Source: Cephalotus follicularis
Lineage: Eukaryota > Streptophyta > Magnoliopsida > Oxalidales > Cephalotaceae
Direction: 5' to 3'
Assembly (NCBI GenBank): GCA_001972305.1
Contig: BDDD01002295.1
Span: 256,602-320,601, forward strand
DNA: 64,000 bases
A program made the position numbers and the translations under genes. The notes under the pieces are model-generated. The model saw only the letters and a program-made list of their open reading frames with translations. It did no database searches and was not told the DNA's origin. Positions 44,037 to 54,478 of the stretch are shown in pieces. Numbering within the stretch: position 1 is the first letter of the stretch; each line of letters opens with the position of its first letter.

Positions 44037-45557
44037 ATAGAACCTAAAAATATAGAAGAGGCTAAAAAAGATGAAAACTGGATAAATGCTATGCAAGAAG
44101 AATTAAACCAATTCGAATGTAGTAATGTATGGAACCTAGTACCTAGGCCGAATGACCAAAATATAATAGGTACTAAATGGGTTTTTCGAAATAAAGTAGA
44201 TGATCAAGGGATAATAATTAGAAACAAAGCTAGACCAGTTGATAAGGGATATTCTCAAGAATAGGGAATTGACTTTGATGAGTCATATGCTCCCGTAGCT
44301 AGACTACAGTCCATACGTATGCTGCTTGCATATGCATCCTTTAAGGATTTCACTATGTTTCAAATGGACGTTAAAAGTGCCTTCTTAAATGGTGAAATAA
44401 AGGAGGCAATATATGTCAAACAACCTCCCGGTTTTGAAAACCCTCATTTGCCAAACCATGTCTTTAAACTGCCTAAAGCTCTATATGGCTTGAAACAAGC
44501 TCCTAGAGCTTGGTATGAAAAATTAAGTGGTTATTTGCTTGAAAATGGTTTTAAAAGAGGAACAATAGATATTACACTTTTTACGTAAACTTTTAATAAA
44601 AAAATCTTAATTTACGTTGATGATATCATCTTTGGGTGTACTAATGAAAAGTTGTGCAAGAATTTTACTAAGATTATGCAGGAGGAATTTGAAATGAGCA
44701 AGATGGGAGAGCTCAACTACTTCCTAGGACTTCAAGTCAAACAAATAAAAGATGGGATCTTCATCAACCAATCAAAGTACATCAAGGACCTAGTAAACAG
44801 GTTTGGATTGGAAAGTGCTAAAAAGAGTAAGACTCCGATGAGCAAAACTACTAAGCTAGATAAAGACAAGGATGGTAAACCTATAGACCAAATATAATAT
44901 AGAAGTACGATAGCATCTTTGCTATATTTAACAGCTAGTAGGCCTAATATCTTATTTAGTGTTTGCTTGTGTGCTAGATTTCAGGCTTCCCCTAAGGAAT
45001 CCCATTTGCATGCTGTAAAAAGAATTTTCAAATATTTAGCCTACACACCCGCTTTAGGATTATGGTACCCAAGAAATTCTTCTTTTGACTTGCACACATA
45101 CTCCAATGCCAACTTCGGAGGTTATAAAGGTGATAGAAAAAGTACTAGTGACACATGACAATTCTTAGGTAATATGCTCATCTCTTGGTTTAGCAAGAAG
45201 CAAAACTCGGTAGTACTTTCTACTACCGAAGCTGAGTATATTGCCACTGGAAGTTGTTGCGCACAAATAATGTGGATGAAACAACAACTTCTTGACTATG
45301 GTTTTAACTATGAAAAAGTGCCAATTAGGTGTGACAACACTAGCGCAATTTGTTTAGGTAAAAATCCCGTACATCACTCTAGAACAAAACATATTGACAT
45401 AACATATCACTTCATAAAAGATCACATAGAAAAAGGTGATATTGAACTTATTTTTGTACCCACTCAAGAACAAGTCACGGACATTTTCACAAAACTGTTA
45501 GACGAACAAACCTTCTCGAAATTTAGATTGGAATTAGGTTTATGTGAAATTGATTGA
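44037..45557 (+). pseudogene. C5 reverse transcriptase and RNase H
   Basis: It reads WINAMQEELNQFECSNVWNL, GTKWVFRNKVDDQG, FDESYAPVARLQSIRMLLAY, FQMDVKSAFLNGEIKEAIYV, LYGLKQAPRAWYEKLSGYLL, then IYVDDIIFG (catalytic), LNYFLGLQVKQIKDGIFINQ and the RNase H blocks NANFGGYKGDRKSTSDT, VVLSTTEAEYIATGSCCAQI, IRCDNTSAICLGKNPVHHSR and KHIDITYHFIKDHIEKGDIE. In-frame stops lie at about 44263, 44586, 44895 and 45156, otherwise the frame is kept. In the first RNase H motif Asn replaces Asp (SNANFGG). Confidence 0.92.
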
Positions 45558-45659
45558 TTAATATGATTATATGCTTGTCTGTTTTTGCTTGAAATGTGTG
45601 TATATTGATAATTATATCAGTTGCATTCATGCATTCGCGTTATCGATAAATCGGTAGAA

Positions 45660-45850
45660 AAACAGAGCAAAGCCTCGACGCCCAGAATGTAAGCGTCAGT
45701 GCTGAACACTATGCTTAGAATTAGAATTTTGCAAAAAAATGCAAAGCGCCAGCGCCTGAATTAAAAGCGTCAGCTCTTTACACTGAAGTTAGGGCTCGAA
45801 ATATGAAATTCAAACAAAGCGATGACGTTTTAAATAAATTCGTTGACTCT
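45660..45850. repeat. Motif array in the C5 spacer between pol and the third ORF
   Basis: It contains GCCTCGACGCCCAG, AAGCGTCAGTGCTG, AAGCGCCAGCGCCTG, AAGCGTCAGCTCTT and AAGCGATGACGTTTT, degenerate members of the same motif family as the LTR array. It lies just upstream of a TATA-like TATAAAA (45861-45867) and of the third ORF. Confidence 0.7.
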
Positions 45851-45860
45851 TTAGTCGGGT

Positions 45861-45867
45861 TATAAAA
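45861..45867 (+). promoter_or_regulatory. TATA-like box before the C5 third ORF
   Basis: TATAAAA in the context GGGTTATAAAACCCTG lies about 120 bases before the ATG at 45989, with an AC-rich leader between. It may be an internal promoter, inferred from position only. Confidence 0.45.
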
Positions 45868-45988
45868 CCCTGAACATTGACTGATACGCATTTTAAACAC
45901 AATCCCTAACCCCCAAAAACTCTTTTCTGGCAATTTCATTACGAATTACTGTCACAAATCATTTCTAAACCACAACCAATCATGAAAA

Positions 45989-46852
45989 ATGCCTAGAAGT
46001 AAACACATTGAGGATGGCCAAGGTTCAAGAACAAAAAATAAGCATCTTGGGGAAAAGAAGAAGAGGAGAACTGTTGATCCACCATCACCACAGGAGATTC
46101 TGCCAGTACCAAGGCATCTCGAAGCCTACTTTGACCGAAAAAAACTTGTAGGAAAGACCTCAGATTTTGACTTTTTCAATAGTGAAGGTTTCCCCATTGT
46201 AGGATGGCTAGAAACTCAAGGATTAGCCCATTTGTTTCAAATTAATTTGCCCTACTATCCTAAGCTCATAAAGGAATTTTATGTTAGGATTCTACCTAGC
46301 TCTAAGGTAGATTTAAACACAACTATTAAACATACGGAGATAGGATTTAGCTGCTCAACTCTAGCCACTATCTTAAACATCCCATATGATGGTGCTAGGG
46401 GTTGGAATCAAAGAATTGGATTATTAATGATGACTTTAACAAAGAAGAGTGTGTGAGAATGTTATTTGGAGAAAATCCTGCTTGTATGCAAAGAATGTAT
46501 ACTAGGAATCTTAGCTTGCACCATAGGTTCCTACACCGCGCCATTTCCACACATATCCTACCTAAGGCCGGTAGTTTTGATGAAGTAACCCACATGGAGG
46601 CATACAAGATGTATCACATTATCACGGGTAAAAAGATTAATGTGCCCAACTTAATAATCCACCATATGCGAGCAATACATGAAATGGAAAATGTTAGGCT
46701 AGCTTATAGTACAATAATCACTAAAATACTCATGCATTTTGGAGTTGATTTGAGTGGAGAGCTACACCACTCACTCTAAAGCACGGATAAGCTAGGAAAA
46801 GGGACCCTAGGTAGAATGGGGTTTAAGAAGCATAAGAGACTAGGGACTTGGA
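45989..46852 (+). pseudogene. C5 third ORF (plant-transposon-domain protein), frameshifted and truncated
   Basis: The first frame (45989-46456) reads MPRSKHIEDGQGSRTKNKHL..., FDFFNSEGFPIVGWLETQGL, INLPYYPKLIKEFYVRI and CSTLATILNIPYDGAR. After a frameshift near 46400, the frame 46402-46779 continues with LHHRFLHRAISTHILPKAGS, FDEVTHMEAYKMYHIITGKK and INVPNLIIHHMRAIHE. This is the domain described in plants as a putative plant transposon protein, found after pol in SIRE-like elements. It aligns in order with the intact C8 copy (54479-55666). G6 cuts it at 46853. Function is unknown; env-like roles have been suggested for such third ORFs. Confidence 0.8.
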
Positions 46853-47329
46853 TGTAACACCCCGTAGCTATTTTAGAAGTCTAAGATTTTTTTTTAAGGT
46901 GAATAATTTTGGTTTTATGGGCTTTGGACTTAATTGAGTAAAAGAGGAAAGTTAAGTATTGTTAAATGTTATAAGCCCAAGTGTAAATCATGATTAGTGA
47001 TAGTTAAAGGACTTAAGTGCAAAACTTGTTGAGGAAGCTTCCTAATCCCAAGCTAAATGACGGCTTATGTTGGGAGTTGTGGAGATATATCTGGTGATGA
47101 AGTCTTTCTTTTCTTTTAGTTACAGCAGACTAGAGAGTTTTAGAGCGAGAGAGATAGCTCTAGTTCTTCTTCTTCTTCTTCTTCTTTGTTGACGAGCGGG
47201 AGGAGAACAGCAGTTCGAAGCTTTCCAAGCTTAGTGGAGAAGCATCCAGGCGCTGTAGCAGACGAGGAGATAGAGGAGAAGTTATCGTCAGAGGAAGCTA
47301 GTTAGAATGCAGCCAAGAACTGTGAGTGG
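46853..47329 (+). mobile_element. G6: 5' part of a gypsy-type LTR inserted in the C5 third ORF
   Basis: It starts TGTAACACCCCGTAGC, the standard chromovirus LTR start; the TSD candidate is TTGGA (46848-46852). It contains a CT-rich leader with a (CTT)n run (47169-47191). It is split by C7 (TSD AGTGG) and continues at 62381. No coding is seen. Confidence 0.75.
47169..47191 (+). repeat. (CTT)n microsatellite
   Basis: Seven to eight CTT units lie in the pyrimidine-rich leader of LTR G6. Confidence 0.8.
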
Positions 47330-49684
47330 TGTTGGAAACCTGGAAAGGGTTCCCGGTCGATTTGGTCCTATGACGCAAGTGTGTATAACTTTAATTTTTC
47401 AAAAACACCAACACTGAAAGTCATGGTCCACACTTACATCTTAGTACCAAATTGAAAAGCCTAGGATCTCCATTTAATTAACAATCGAACTAAAAACAAG
47501 AACAAGCATGCACAAAAGGATAAACCGAACACATGTCGGTAAAGATAAAAGTAAGAGTGAAGCAATCATACCAACATTGTAGGCTCCGCCTTTTTGCCAC
47601 TACACGCTTGCAGTAGCAAAAACCGGTCACTGGTAACACCGCCGGTTTTTGGACAGTCCATGTTTGGTCCGATCTTGACACCAACGGACTCAAAAAAGAT
47701 TGCTCAACCCGAAATAGGAGGACACTCACCCGGAACCGCGCCAGAACACGGCGGCCAGAGGCGACGACTCACTGAGTTCGGACTCAGTAAGTCTCAGTCA
47801 AATCGTCATTGACCGGCCTTGACATATGTGGACGCAAACACCCCGACGAACACACTAGTGGCTGAGACTCGGCGAGACTCAGCCTGGAACGATGAAAACA
47901 ACCGGCAGCGAGTCACGGGGTTGACTCGACGTTCGTCGTCAGCAGTCTCACAGCCACCAAACGGCTCAACGTCACCAGCCCGATACACCCAGGCCACAGA
48001 GTCGCTGTGACTCAGGGTGGAATGCCAAGTCACAGCAGCCGGATGCGTCAACTAAGCAAAGTCGACTCACAATGCAAAACGTCCAGAAAAGGACCAGAAA
48101 ACGCAAAAGAAGGATCAATATGGATAGAGCCATTGATTGGCTCCACCCATGGTGATCATCGGAGGTGGAAGAGGTGCCGAGAGCAAGCGGCGGTAGAAAA
48201 TACGATCTGCCGCCAGGGAGCAGAGAGAGGAGAAAGCGGGAGAAAGTGGGAGAGAGAGTGGAAGAGGCATGACAAAAAAAAATTGCTTAATTCAAATTTT
48301 AAATGCCAAAATTTCTCCCTTTTGGATTTAATTAAAATCTCTTTCAATTTATAATTAAATCTCTCTACTATGATTTAATTTAATGTCTCTCACATTTAAT
48401 TAAATCAACCCCGAATATTAAATCTCTTATATATCAATAAGGCAAATTGTGGAGAGTAAAACCAACCACAAAAATGTCTAATTAATATATACTAGTTAAC
48501 AACTAGATTTACCACCAAACGAGCATGTGTGCAGCATGCGTCACTTTTCCAATAATGAGGCGGGACCCGAAATCCTGGTGATTTCCGGTACGATGATAAA
48601 TTTCTCAGAACATCCCGAAGTTCTGGTATGACTATCCAGCTAATAGTCCCGGTGTGATCTATAATGACCCCCGGATCTGCGGAACAAAAAGTACCACGTC
48701 TATGAATCGTTAATCGGTTCCCTATTACTTTATCACTATCATCGCTTTGCGTGCCACGTATCCTTTATCATCTTGGCTCTGACCGCGGACTAGGGTTTGG
48801 ATAATTGTCACCCCTAGGAAAAACTGCGATAACTGTAATTCTATGAACACACTGAAACTATGGGAGATATCCTTGGAAACCTCTTGTTCCCAATCTCCCA
48901 GTACCCGGCTGGGAATTTTAAGTCTTCAACGGTCATAGATGTTATAGAGCCTATAACCCTCAACACGAGTGTGACGATCCCATCTTGCAAACTCTCCCAT
49001 ACATCTCAATGCAGCTCCCACAAGGCCCAAAGACAACCCTTTCGCCAGCACGTGGCTAGTGTTGGGGAAGGTAAAAATCAAAGCCAGGCAGTTACTACAC
49101 AATGCATGCCAGCCGCTCAGGTCTAACGATACAACGTAATCACATGTGATCAACTAGTCATCTTTGACCTAGCACTACCGCAACAATAGGAACTCTATTG
49201 ACAGAGGTGTTGACTCTCGAAATAGATAACCTATGGTGGGTCGGTTCAGTGTCATGCCTCTGCACGCACCCCGCATCAGCTTTAGGGTAAAACCCAAATG
49301 GGAATGAGATGATCCATCCTCCTTTACCATTCGGAGCAAGCATAATACGACAAGTCTTTGCGGTTCATCAATTTATCTAAGAGAGTGAACCTATGACTTG
49401 GAACTTTTCTCACAAGGGAGTAAGGATCTCATTCTCATAACCTCTCAGGCACGAGATCCAACCCTTTACGGACGTGGTGCTATATGTGTATTCTGTTGAT
49501 ATGGTGATCAACTGATCTGTAGAGACAGTATGGGATAATACATATAGCCAGATGCCAATCTTTTATTTAAAATGCACAATTAAACATGAATGGAACTAAG
49601 AATGTACGATTCAAGAGTGTGTCATATGTCAACAACATATGTTTGCAGCCTTCTCGTGGCTTGCAGGGACACCCTAATCTAACA
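47330..49684 (-). mobile_element. C7 left (3') LTR
   Basis: It aligns with 60023-62375 over its whole length. It contains the GACTCGGCG module cluster (47760-48065), a purine-rich GGAGAAAGNGGGAGAGAGAG stretch (48230-48265) and a TATA-like GATATATAAGAG (48435-48424, minus). Frames such as 47490-47729 and 48007-48354 are not genes; they recur only because the LTR is duplicated. Confidence 0.9.
47760..48065. repeat. GACTCGGCG module cluster in the C7 left LTR
   Basis: It contains GACTCACTGAGTTCGGACTC, AGACTCGGCGAGACTCAGCC with TGGAACGATG, GAGTCACGGGGTTGACTCGA, TGACTCAGGGTGGAATGCC and AAGTCGACTCAC. The recurring consensus is GACTCGGCGYNGAACGNC. The same modules are in gypsy LTR G5. Confidence 0.75.
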
Positions 49685-50826
49685 ATCTCCCACTTGGCCC
49701 TCCTGCCACGAAGACCTCTAGCCTAAGCATATCGCACTCTAGCACTGCTCATGGCCTTGGTCAGTGGGTCTGCTAAGTTCGCTTCTTGCGCGAGTCTCTA
49801 TATGGTGACATCTACTCTCTTGATGTCTCCTTTATTTCCTCCATAACACCTCTCTTGAGACATTGTATTCATCGATGATCTCCACCATCAAATGATACCG
49901 TTGTTGTATATGTTTGGGCGGTAATGAGACCCAGGTTCCAAGGTTTGTGCAAAGCCCCATCGTCGTCCCTATGCTGCACAGTTGGACAACGATGGAAGGA
50001 ACCTCATAAAGTTCCATAATGAACATTCGCAGCCAAACGAGCTACCACAACCGGTATCACAGGTTGCACATACTTTTATTCTCTGGTGAAGTATGCAGTC
50101 CTCGACTGTAACAAACTCCTCCCACTCACACAGCACTTCCATTCAGGATCAACACATATCTTGAAATGAATTTGTGATCATCTAGATCACAATTGAAACT
50201 AGAGTTAACCCAACTCTTACGTCTCAATTTACTATATTCTCCATGTGTCGAGAAATAATCCTGAGTCTTTCACAGGCACTATCTCTTGACTATGTCCCTA
50301 TTTCTCTTACAGGGGCTGGACTGAAATAGACTAGCCAAACCCTTAGGCATATCAACATCAGGCCTAGTACAAAGTATGGCATACATAGTGGAGCCTATTT
50401 CCGAAGCATATGGTTGTCTATTCATGCGTGTCCTCTCCTCATAAGTCTTAGAAGACATCCTCTTCGAAAGGTGAATTCCTTGGCTAATTGGCAGTAAGCC
50501 ATATATGGAATTTGTTCCATAACATTTCAGCACTCTACTGATGTACTGGCTTTGGAAAAGTCCAAGCAATCTACTTGATCTACTCTTTAGATATTCATTC
50601 TCTAAAACGTAGAAAGCCTCTCCCAAATCCTTTGTGGAGAAGTCCTTGCTAAACTGTACTTCAACATACCTACATCATTCTCTATATGTAGTATGTTTTC
50701 TACATACAGCGGCCAGAAAGTGATATCTGGGTTATCCTGTTTCTGGTAGACATTAGGCTTATCCATATCTTTGATAAAATCAAAAGTGGATATTTCAGCT
50801 ATGGGATGCTTGCTTAAGGTCATAGA
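49685..50826 (-). pseudogene. C7 RT and RNase H remnant
   Basis: On the minus strand, 50823-50602 has a decayed catalytic box (LYVENILHIENDVGML, where YVDD has become YVEN). The frame 50626-50279 has EAFYVLENEYLKSRSSRLLG, LFQSQYISRVLKCYG and PYASEIGSTMYAILCTRPDV. RNase H shreds follow to 49832 (RYHLMVEIIDEYNVSREV). Wording matches C2 pol, so C2 and C7 belong to related families. The PPT AAGTGGGAGAT abuts the LTR. Confidence 0.82.
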
Positions 50827-52480
50827 CCTTTGGATCTTGCACCTTTTGTGCGAATGCTCCTCGGATGTAAACTTCTCAGGTTTGGGACATAAAAAATGTC
50901 CTCTTCAAGATAATCACTCTTGCAGATTGTCTTGGCATCCATTTGTCATAGCTCATTATCACAATGAGCGGCAAAAGCAAGCATAATCTGAATGGACTAA
51001 AGCATTGCAACTGATCAGAAAGTTCTTAGTATACAGACCTCTTGTCTTAGTGTATAACCTTTCACGGCCAATTGCGCTTTAAAAAGCTTTCAACCTTTAT
51101 CATTAACGCCAATCTTCCTCTTAAAGATTTACGTGCATCTGATAGGATTTTAAGCCTTCGGGTGCGTATACCAAGTCCCTCACTTGGTAGGCGTATATGG
51201 AGTTTTTTTTTGGATTTCATGATTTCTTATCATGTCCTGGAATCAGTGCTCTTCACTGCTTCCTTGTAGCCGACAGGCTCGTCATCTCGCTGACGTTAGG
51301 TTTGTCAGTGCCTTAATGAGAAAACCTCATTTCTCAGGCGTTGTGGAAAACCTTTGCCTGTTCTCCTCTCTAGAGGAGTGCCTTACTGAGACTCTATATC
51401 AGATTGGGATCATTTCCCAATTATGTCTTTAGAAGAATAAACTTCTAGTTCCTTATCATCTTATGGGTCTCTACATGGTGGAAACTCTCTTTGTTTCACC
51501 TAACTCCCACTGCTTCCTGTAATCAGGTGTTCATTCTCTAGGAATTTTACAGTACGCGAAATAAAACCATATTTGTTCACAGGGATGGTAGAAGTAATAT
51601 CCTAAGCACATCTTAGAATATTCCAGAAACCGGAATCGTCTCAATCGTGGCTCCAGCTTAGAAGGTTTTCGCCTTCTTATATAAACTGAACAGCCTTAAC
51701 CCTTAAACGGTTGAGGTTGGGTTTCCTCCATTTATGATCTCCATGATCATATGATATCCTCTCGATATCAGAGGAAACAAATTTCAAAGGAATCTGGATT
51801 AGGATATGCTCTGCCAACTGCAGTGCATTACCCAGAAAAAGATTTGGAAGATGTATAAAAGACATAATGGACCTTACCATTATTTACTTCTCGTCATAAA
51901 TCCATGACTCTTTCTTAGGATTTTAGACTTGTTTTCCTCTTGAAACACTTACCCAAAATCGTGATAAAACACCGATGATGGTATTGAAGTAGTCAAAATC
52001 TCCATTTGCATTAATCGATATTGGTTCACTACCGTCGGTGTGGACTTAACCTAATATGTCCACCATCTTATCTCCTCGCACGGAGAAGGGAGATTTGGTC
52101 ATCAAACCAATCACACATGGTGCACACGTTGGATAGGATCACACGTCCTGGATGTCCTCATAGATCATCCTTAACCATTGTGTTTTCCTAGCATCTCTAG
52201 GATGACCTAATCAACAATACAATAAAAAAAGAAGGATTTATATCTTTTATTAATTTGTTCCTTTGGATTGTTAATATAATGTTATGGTAATTGTATAAGA
52301 CGTATATCTCTTATGTCCACGTGCCTCTTGCACTAATTAGAACATTGAAATCTATAAGACTAAGAATTTATACCAAAAATTTGAGCTTCCAGCTCATCTT
52401 ATACATATATCACATAGAAACAAAATTCCATACAATGTTCTTCATATATAGAGATCAAATCTTTATTACATAACCATTTA
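50827..52480 (-). pseudogene. C7 RT start and integrase remnant
   Basis: This is decayed pol in several frames. Recognisable are an integrase piece near 51880-51680 (LGNALQLAEHILIQIPLKFV) and, near 52110-52060, TKSPFSVRGDKMVDILG, the region just after the integrase zinc finger. No uninterrupted frame remains. The part 52200-52480 is AT-rich with nothing recognised. Confidence 0.65.
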
Positions 52481-53186
52481 CAAAAATATACAATTCATAA
52501 ACGCCAACTACATAGGTGTGAATCCTCGATGCATCACCATGGCGCCAGTCCATGGCTTTGTCAGCTCTCTCAACTGTCTAGCGTCTCTCAGCAACCTGCA
52601 AAGAGTTACAAATGTTAGTCTCACAATCTGAGCCAACTACTCAAATTGAACTTTCATTGTAAACTAGATAAAACATGAAAGTACCTAACCATAAGGTATT
52701 TCCTGCTTTGGACTATAGGAACATATTATATCTCTTCCAATTGCCTCAGCTTCCTACGATGGAAGTAGGCAAACTCCATATAAAACTTTTGATCCTTTCA
52801 AGAATGGAATCCCTTTGCACTAACTTCCTCTTCCTTGGGTTTTCACCCTCGGAACTTAGATTCACTTGATCTATCTCCCCTTAAGATTATTCAAGTAAGA
52901 AATCGAGGCATCATAGACGACCTCGACCTCTCTTGGTCAAAATCCACCTTTACAGTCCTCGAATAGGTGCCATACAACTCCTCGAGTTGTGTAAGCATGA
53001 CACACAAGGTTTGTGAGTGCATAACCCGATCATGTAAAAAAGTGGCAACATGCCAACAATTGATAGGGTACGAGCTCGATAATATTCGTTACACCATTTA
53101 GCCCAACTGGCCTTATGATGGTCGGATACATCATTCACTAGCTAGGGATTATCTCAGTTATGACATGAGCGACTCTCATGCTCGTG
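52481..53186 (-). pseudogene. C7 gag remnant (C-terminal side)
   Basis: On the minus strand the phrase LTQLEELYGTYSRT near 53000-52960 resembles the LTHLQELYGEQSR block of Angela-type Gag. Upstream, YRARTLSIVGMLPLF fits the preceding helix. The rest of this stretch is decayed. The frame is broken on its N-terminal side by C8 at 53187-53191 and continues at 58443. Confidence 0.55.
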
Positions 53187-53726
53187 AGAATTGAAATAAA
53201 ACACTCTTGCAATATACAAGAGGGGGGGTGAATTGAATATCGAGGAATATGCAAAAATTTAAAAACTTTAAATGTAAATAGACAAGGAAAGAAAAACTTC
53301 TCCGAGTTTTAGAGTGGTTCGGCTAACTCTTGCCTACGTCCACTTTTCCCAAGGGAGCTCCTTAAGTTTCCACTATCTCGATTTGATTAAGGCAGCAAAT
53401 CGTTACACCTAACAAGTTCGTGATTGACCTCAATCACAAGACTTTGACCTCAAAGCCTTTAGAAGATTCTCCTCTTTTACAAGTAATATGAAAAGTGTTT
53501 ACAATAACCTCTTAAGTAGGTTGATGTGAATAAATATAGCTCACAAAAAGAAACACTCAGTTACACTCAAAGAAAGAAGCTTAGAAGCTTTGTTGAACAA
53601 TGTGGAGCACTTTGAGTGTTTGGCACACTAGATAGCTTGAATTGGATTTCTCTTGATGTTGTGTGATTGATGTAGATGATTCTGAATTGTAGTAGTTCTT
53701 GGTATATCTTCTGAGGTTTCATGCTT

Positions 53727-53738
53727 CCTTTTATAGCC
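53727..53738 (-). promoter_or_regulatory. TATA box of the C8 left LTR
   Basis: The minus strand reads GGCTATAAAAGG, about 95 bp downstream of the last array motif (53833). It is repeated in the right LTR at 57694-57705. Confidence 0.82.
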
Positions 53739-53832
53739 TGAAAAGGTTTATAGCCGTTGCTTAAATTGTGGAAGCTTTTGATTAAAGAATGTGAGTTGCA
53801 TTTGTTGAATTTATCTCTGCTGGTACAAAGAC

Positions 53833-54350
53833 GTCGACTTCTTTGAGAAAGGCGTCGATGTCTTTTGGTTGGTAGCCGTTGGAAGTGGTTAAACTAGCCG
53901 TTCCAGCTTTCCCGGGTGTTGTCTTCTTGAAAAGGCGTCGACTTCTTTTTGAAAGACGTCGATGTCTTTTCTGGGAAATCTCCAGGTGCAGAGGCTTTGA
54001 GTGTCACGTCGATCTCTTCCTTGTAGTCGATGCTTTTTCTGGGAATTATGAAAATGGCGTCGATCTCTATTGAAAGGCGTCGATGTCTTTTACTTGGACG
54101 TCGATGTCTTTTGCTGAGGATCGATGTCTTTGAGTGCATTTTCATACAGTAGCTTCTGTCCAAAAAATGACTAATCGCGTCGATGTTTTCACTGAAGTAG
54201 TCGATGTCTTCTTGAATGTAGTCGACGTCTTCTGGAAGTAGTCGATGTCTTTTGGTACGGACGTCGATGCCATAACTGGGTGGACGATGCTTTCTTTGCA
54301 GTTAATTCTGTTACAAAAGGCGTCGATGCTATTTGGAAAGGAGTCGACTT
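53833..54350. repeat. CGTCGATGTCTTT motif array in the C8 left LTR
   Basis: Core positions include 53833, 53854, 53937, 53958, 54008, 54026, 54059, 54079, 54100, 54120, 54179, 54200, 54221, 54241 and 54263. Clean runs show steps of 21, 21, 20 and 22 bp. The motif GTCGATGTCTT or GTCGACTTCTT is constant while spacers vary. Confidence 0.9.
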
Positions 54351-54427
54351 CTTTTTCTGCAGATGGTTTTAGACTTTGATATTCAACTTGTAATTCCTTG
54401 CACATCAAGTAACTTAGTTAGATGCAA

Positions 54428-54452
54428 NNNNNNNNNNNNNNNNNNNNNNNNN
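54428..54452. other. Assembly gap (25 N)
   Basis: An N run of 25 replaces the start of the C8 3' LTR and the PPT. The true gap length is unknown; about 45 LTR bases are expected from the right LTR. Confidence 0.98.
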
Positions 54453-54478
54453 GATAAGTATTCCTGAAGGTTGTGTGA

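Larger units (their letters stand above)
34861..46852 (+). mobile_element. C5: SIRE-like Ty1/copia element, 3' truncated, interrupted by C6
   Basis: The order on the plus strand is LTR (34861 to about 36150), gag, zinc-knuckle region, protease, integrase (split by C6, 38746-43210), RT, RNase H (to 45557), a spacer and a third ORF (45989-46852). The third ORF breaks off where gypsy LTR G6 starts, so the 3' LTR is outside the window. No PBS is found: the LTR runs directly into gag. In-frame stops occur in the RT, and gag is frameshifted. The LTR is closely related to that of C1. SIRE assignment rests on the LTR start, gag wording and the extra ORF. Confidence 0.88.
53192..54427 (-). mobile_element. 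C8 left (3') LTR
   Basis: It ends (left) with the SIRE-type TTTCA and C/T-run. On the minus strand it has the motif array (54350-53833), then the TATA box (53738-53727). The first 40 or so bases of the LTR are replaced by the N run at 54428-54452. It matches 57321-58437 nearly base for base. Confidence 0.9.

Noticed and set aside
45989..46852. Third ORF as a viral envelope gene
   Set aside because: Such ORFs have been called env-like, but I see no signal peptide or transmembrane segment in the intact C8 copy.
48007..48354. 115-codon frame repeated at 60601-61047
   Set aside because: The repetition only reflects that both are the two LTRs of C7. The frames differ in start and hold no domain.
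53894..54408. Minus-strand frames rich in KRHRRPSKRHRR-like repeats
   Set aside because: They are translations of the CGTCGATGTCTTT array in the C8 LTRs (also 57860-58375), not proteins.
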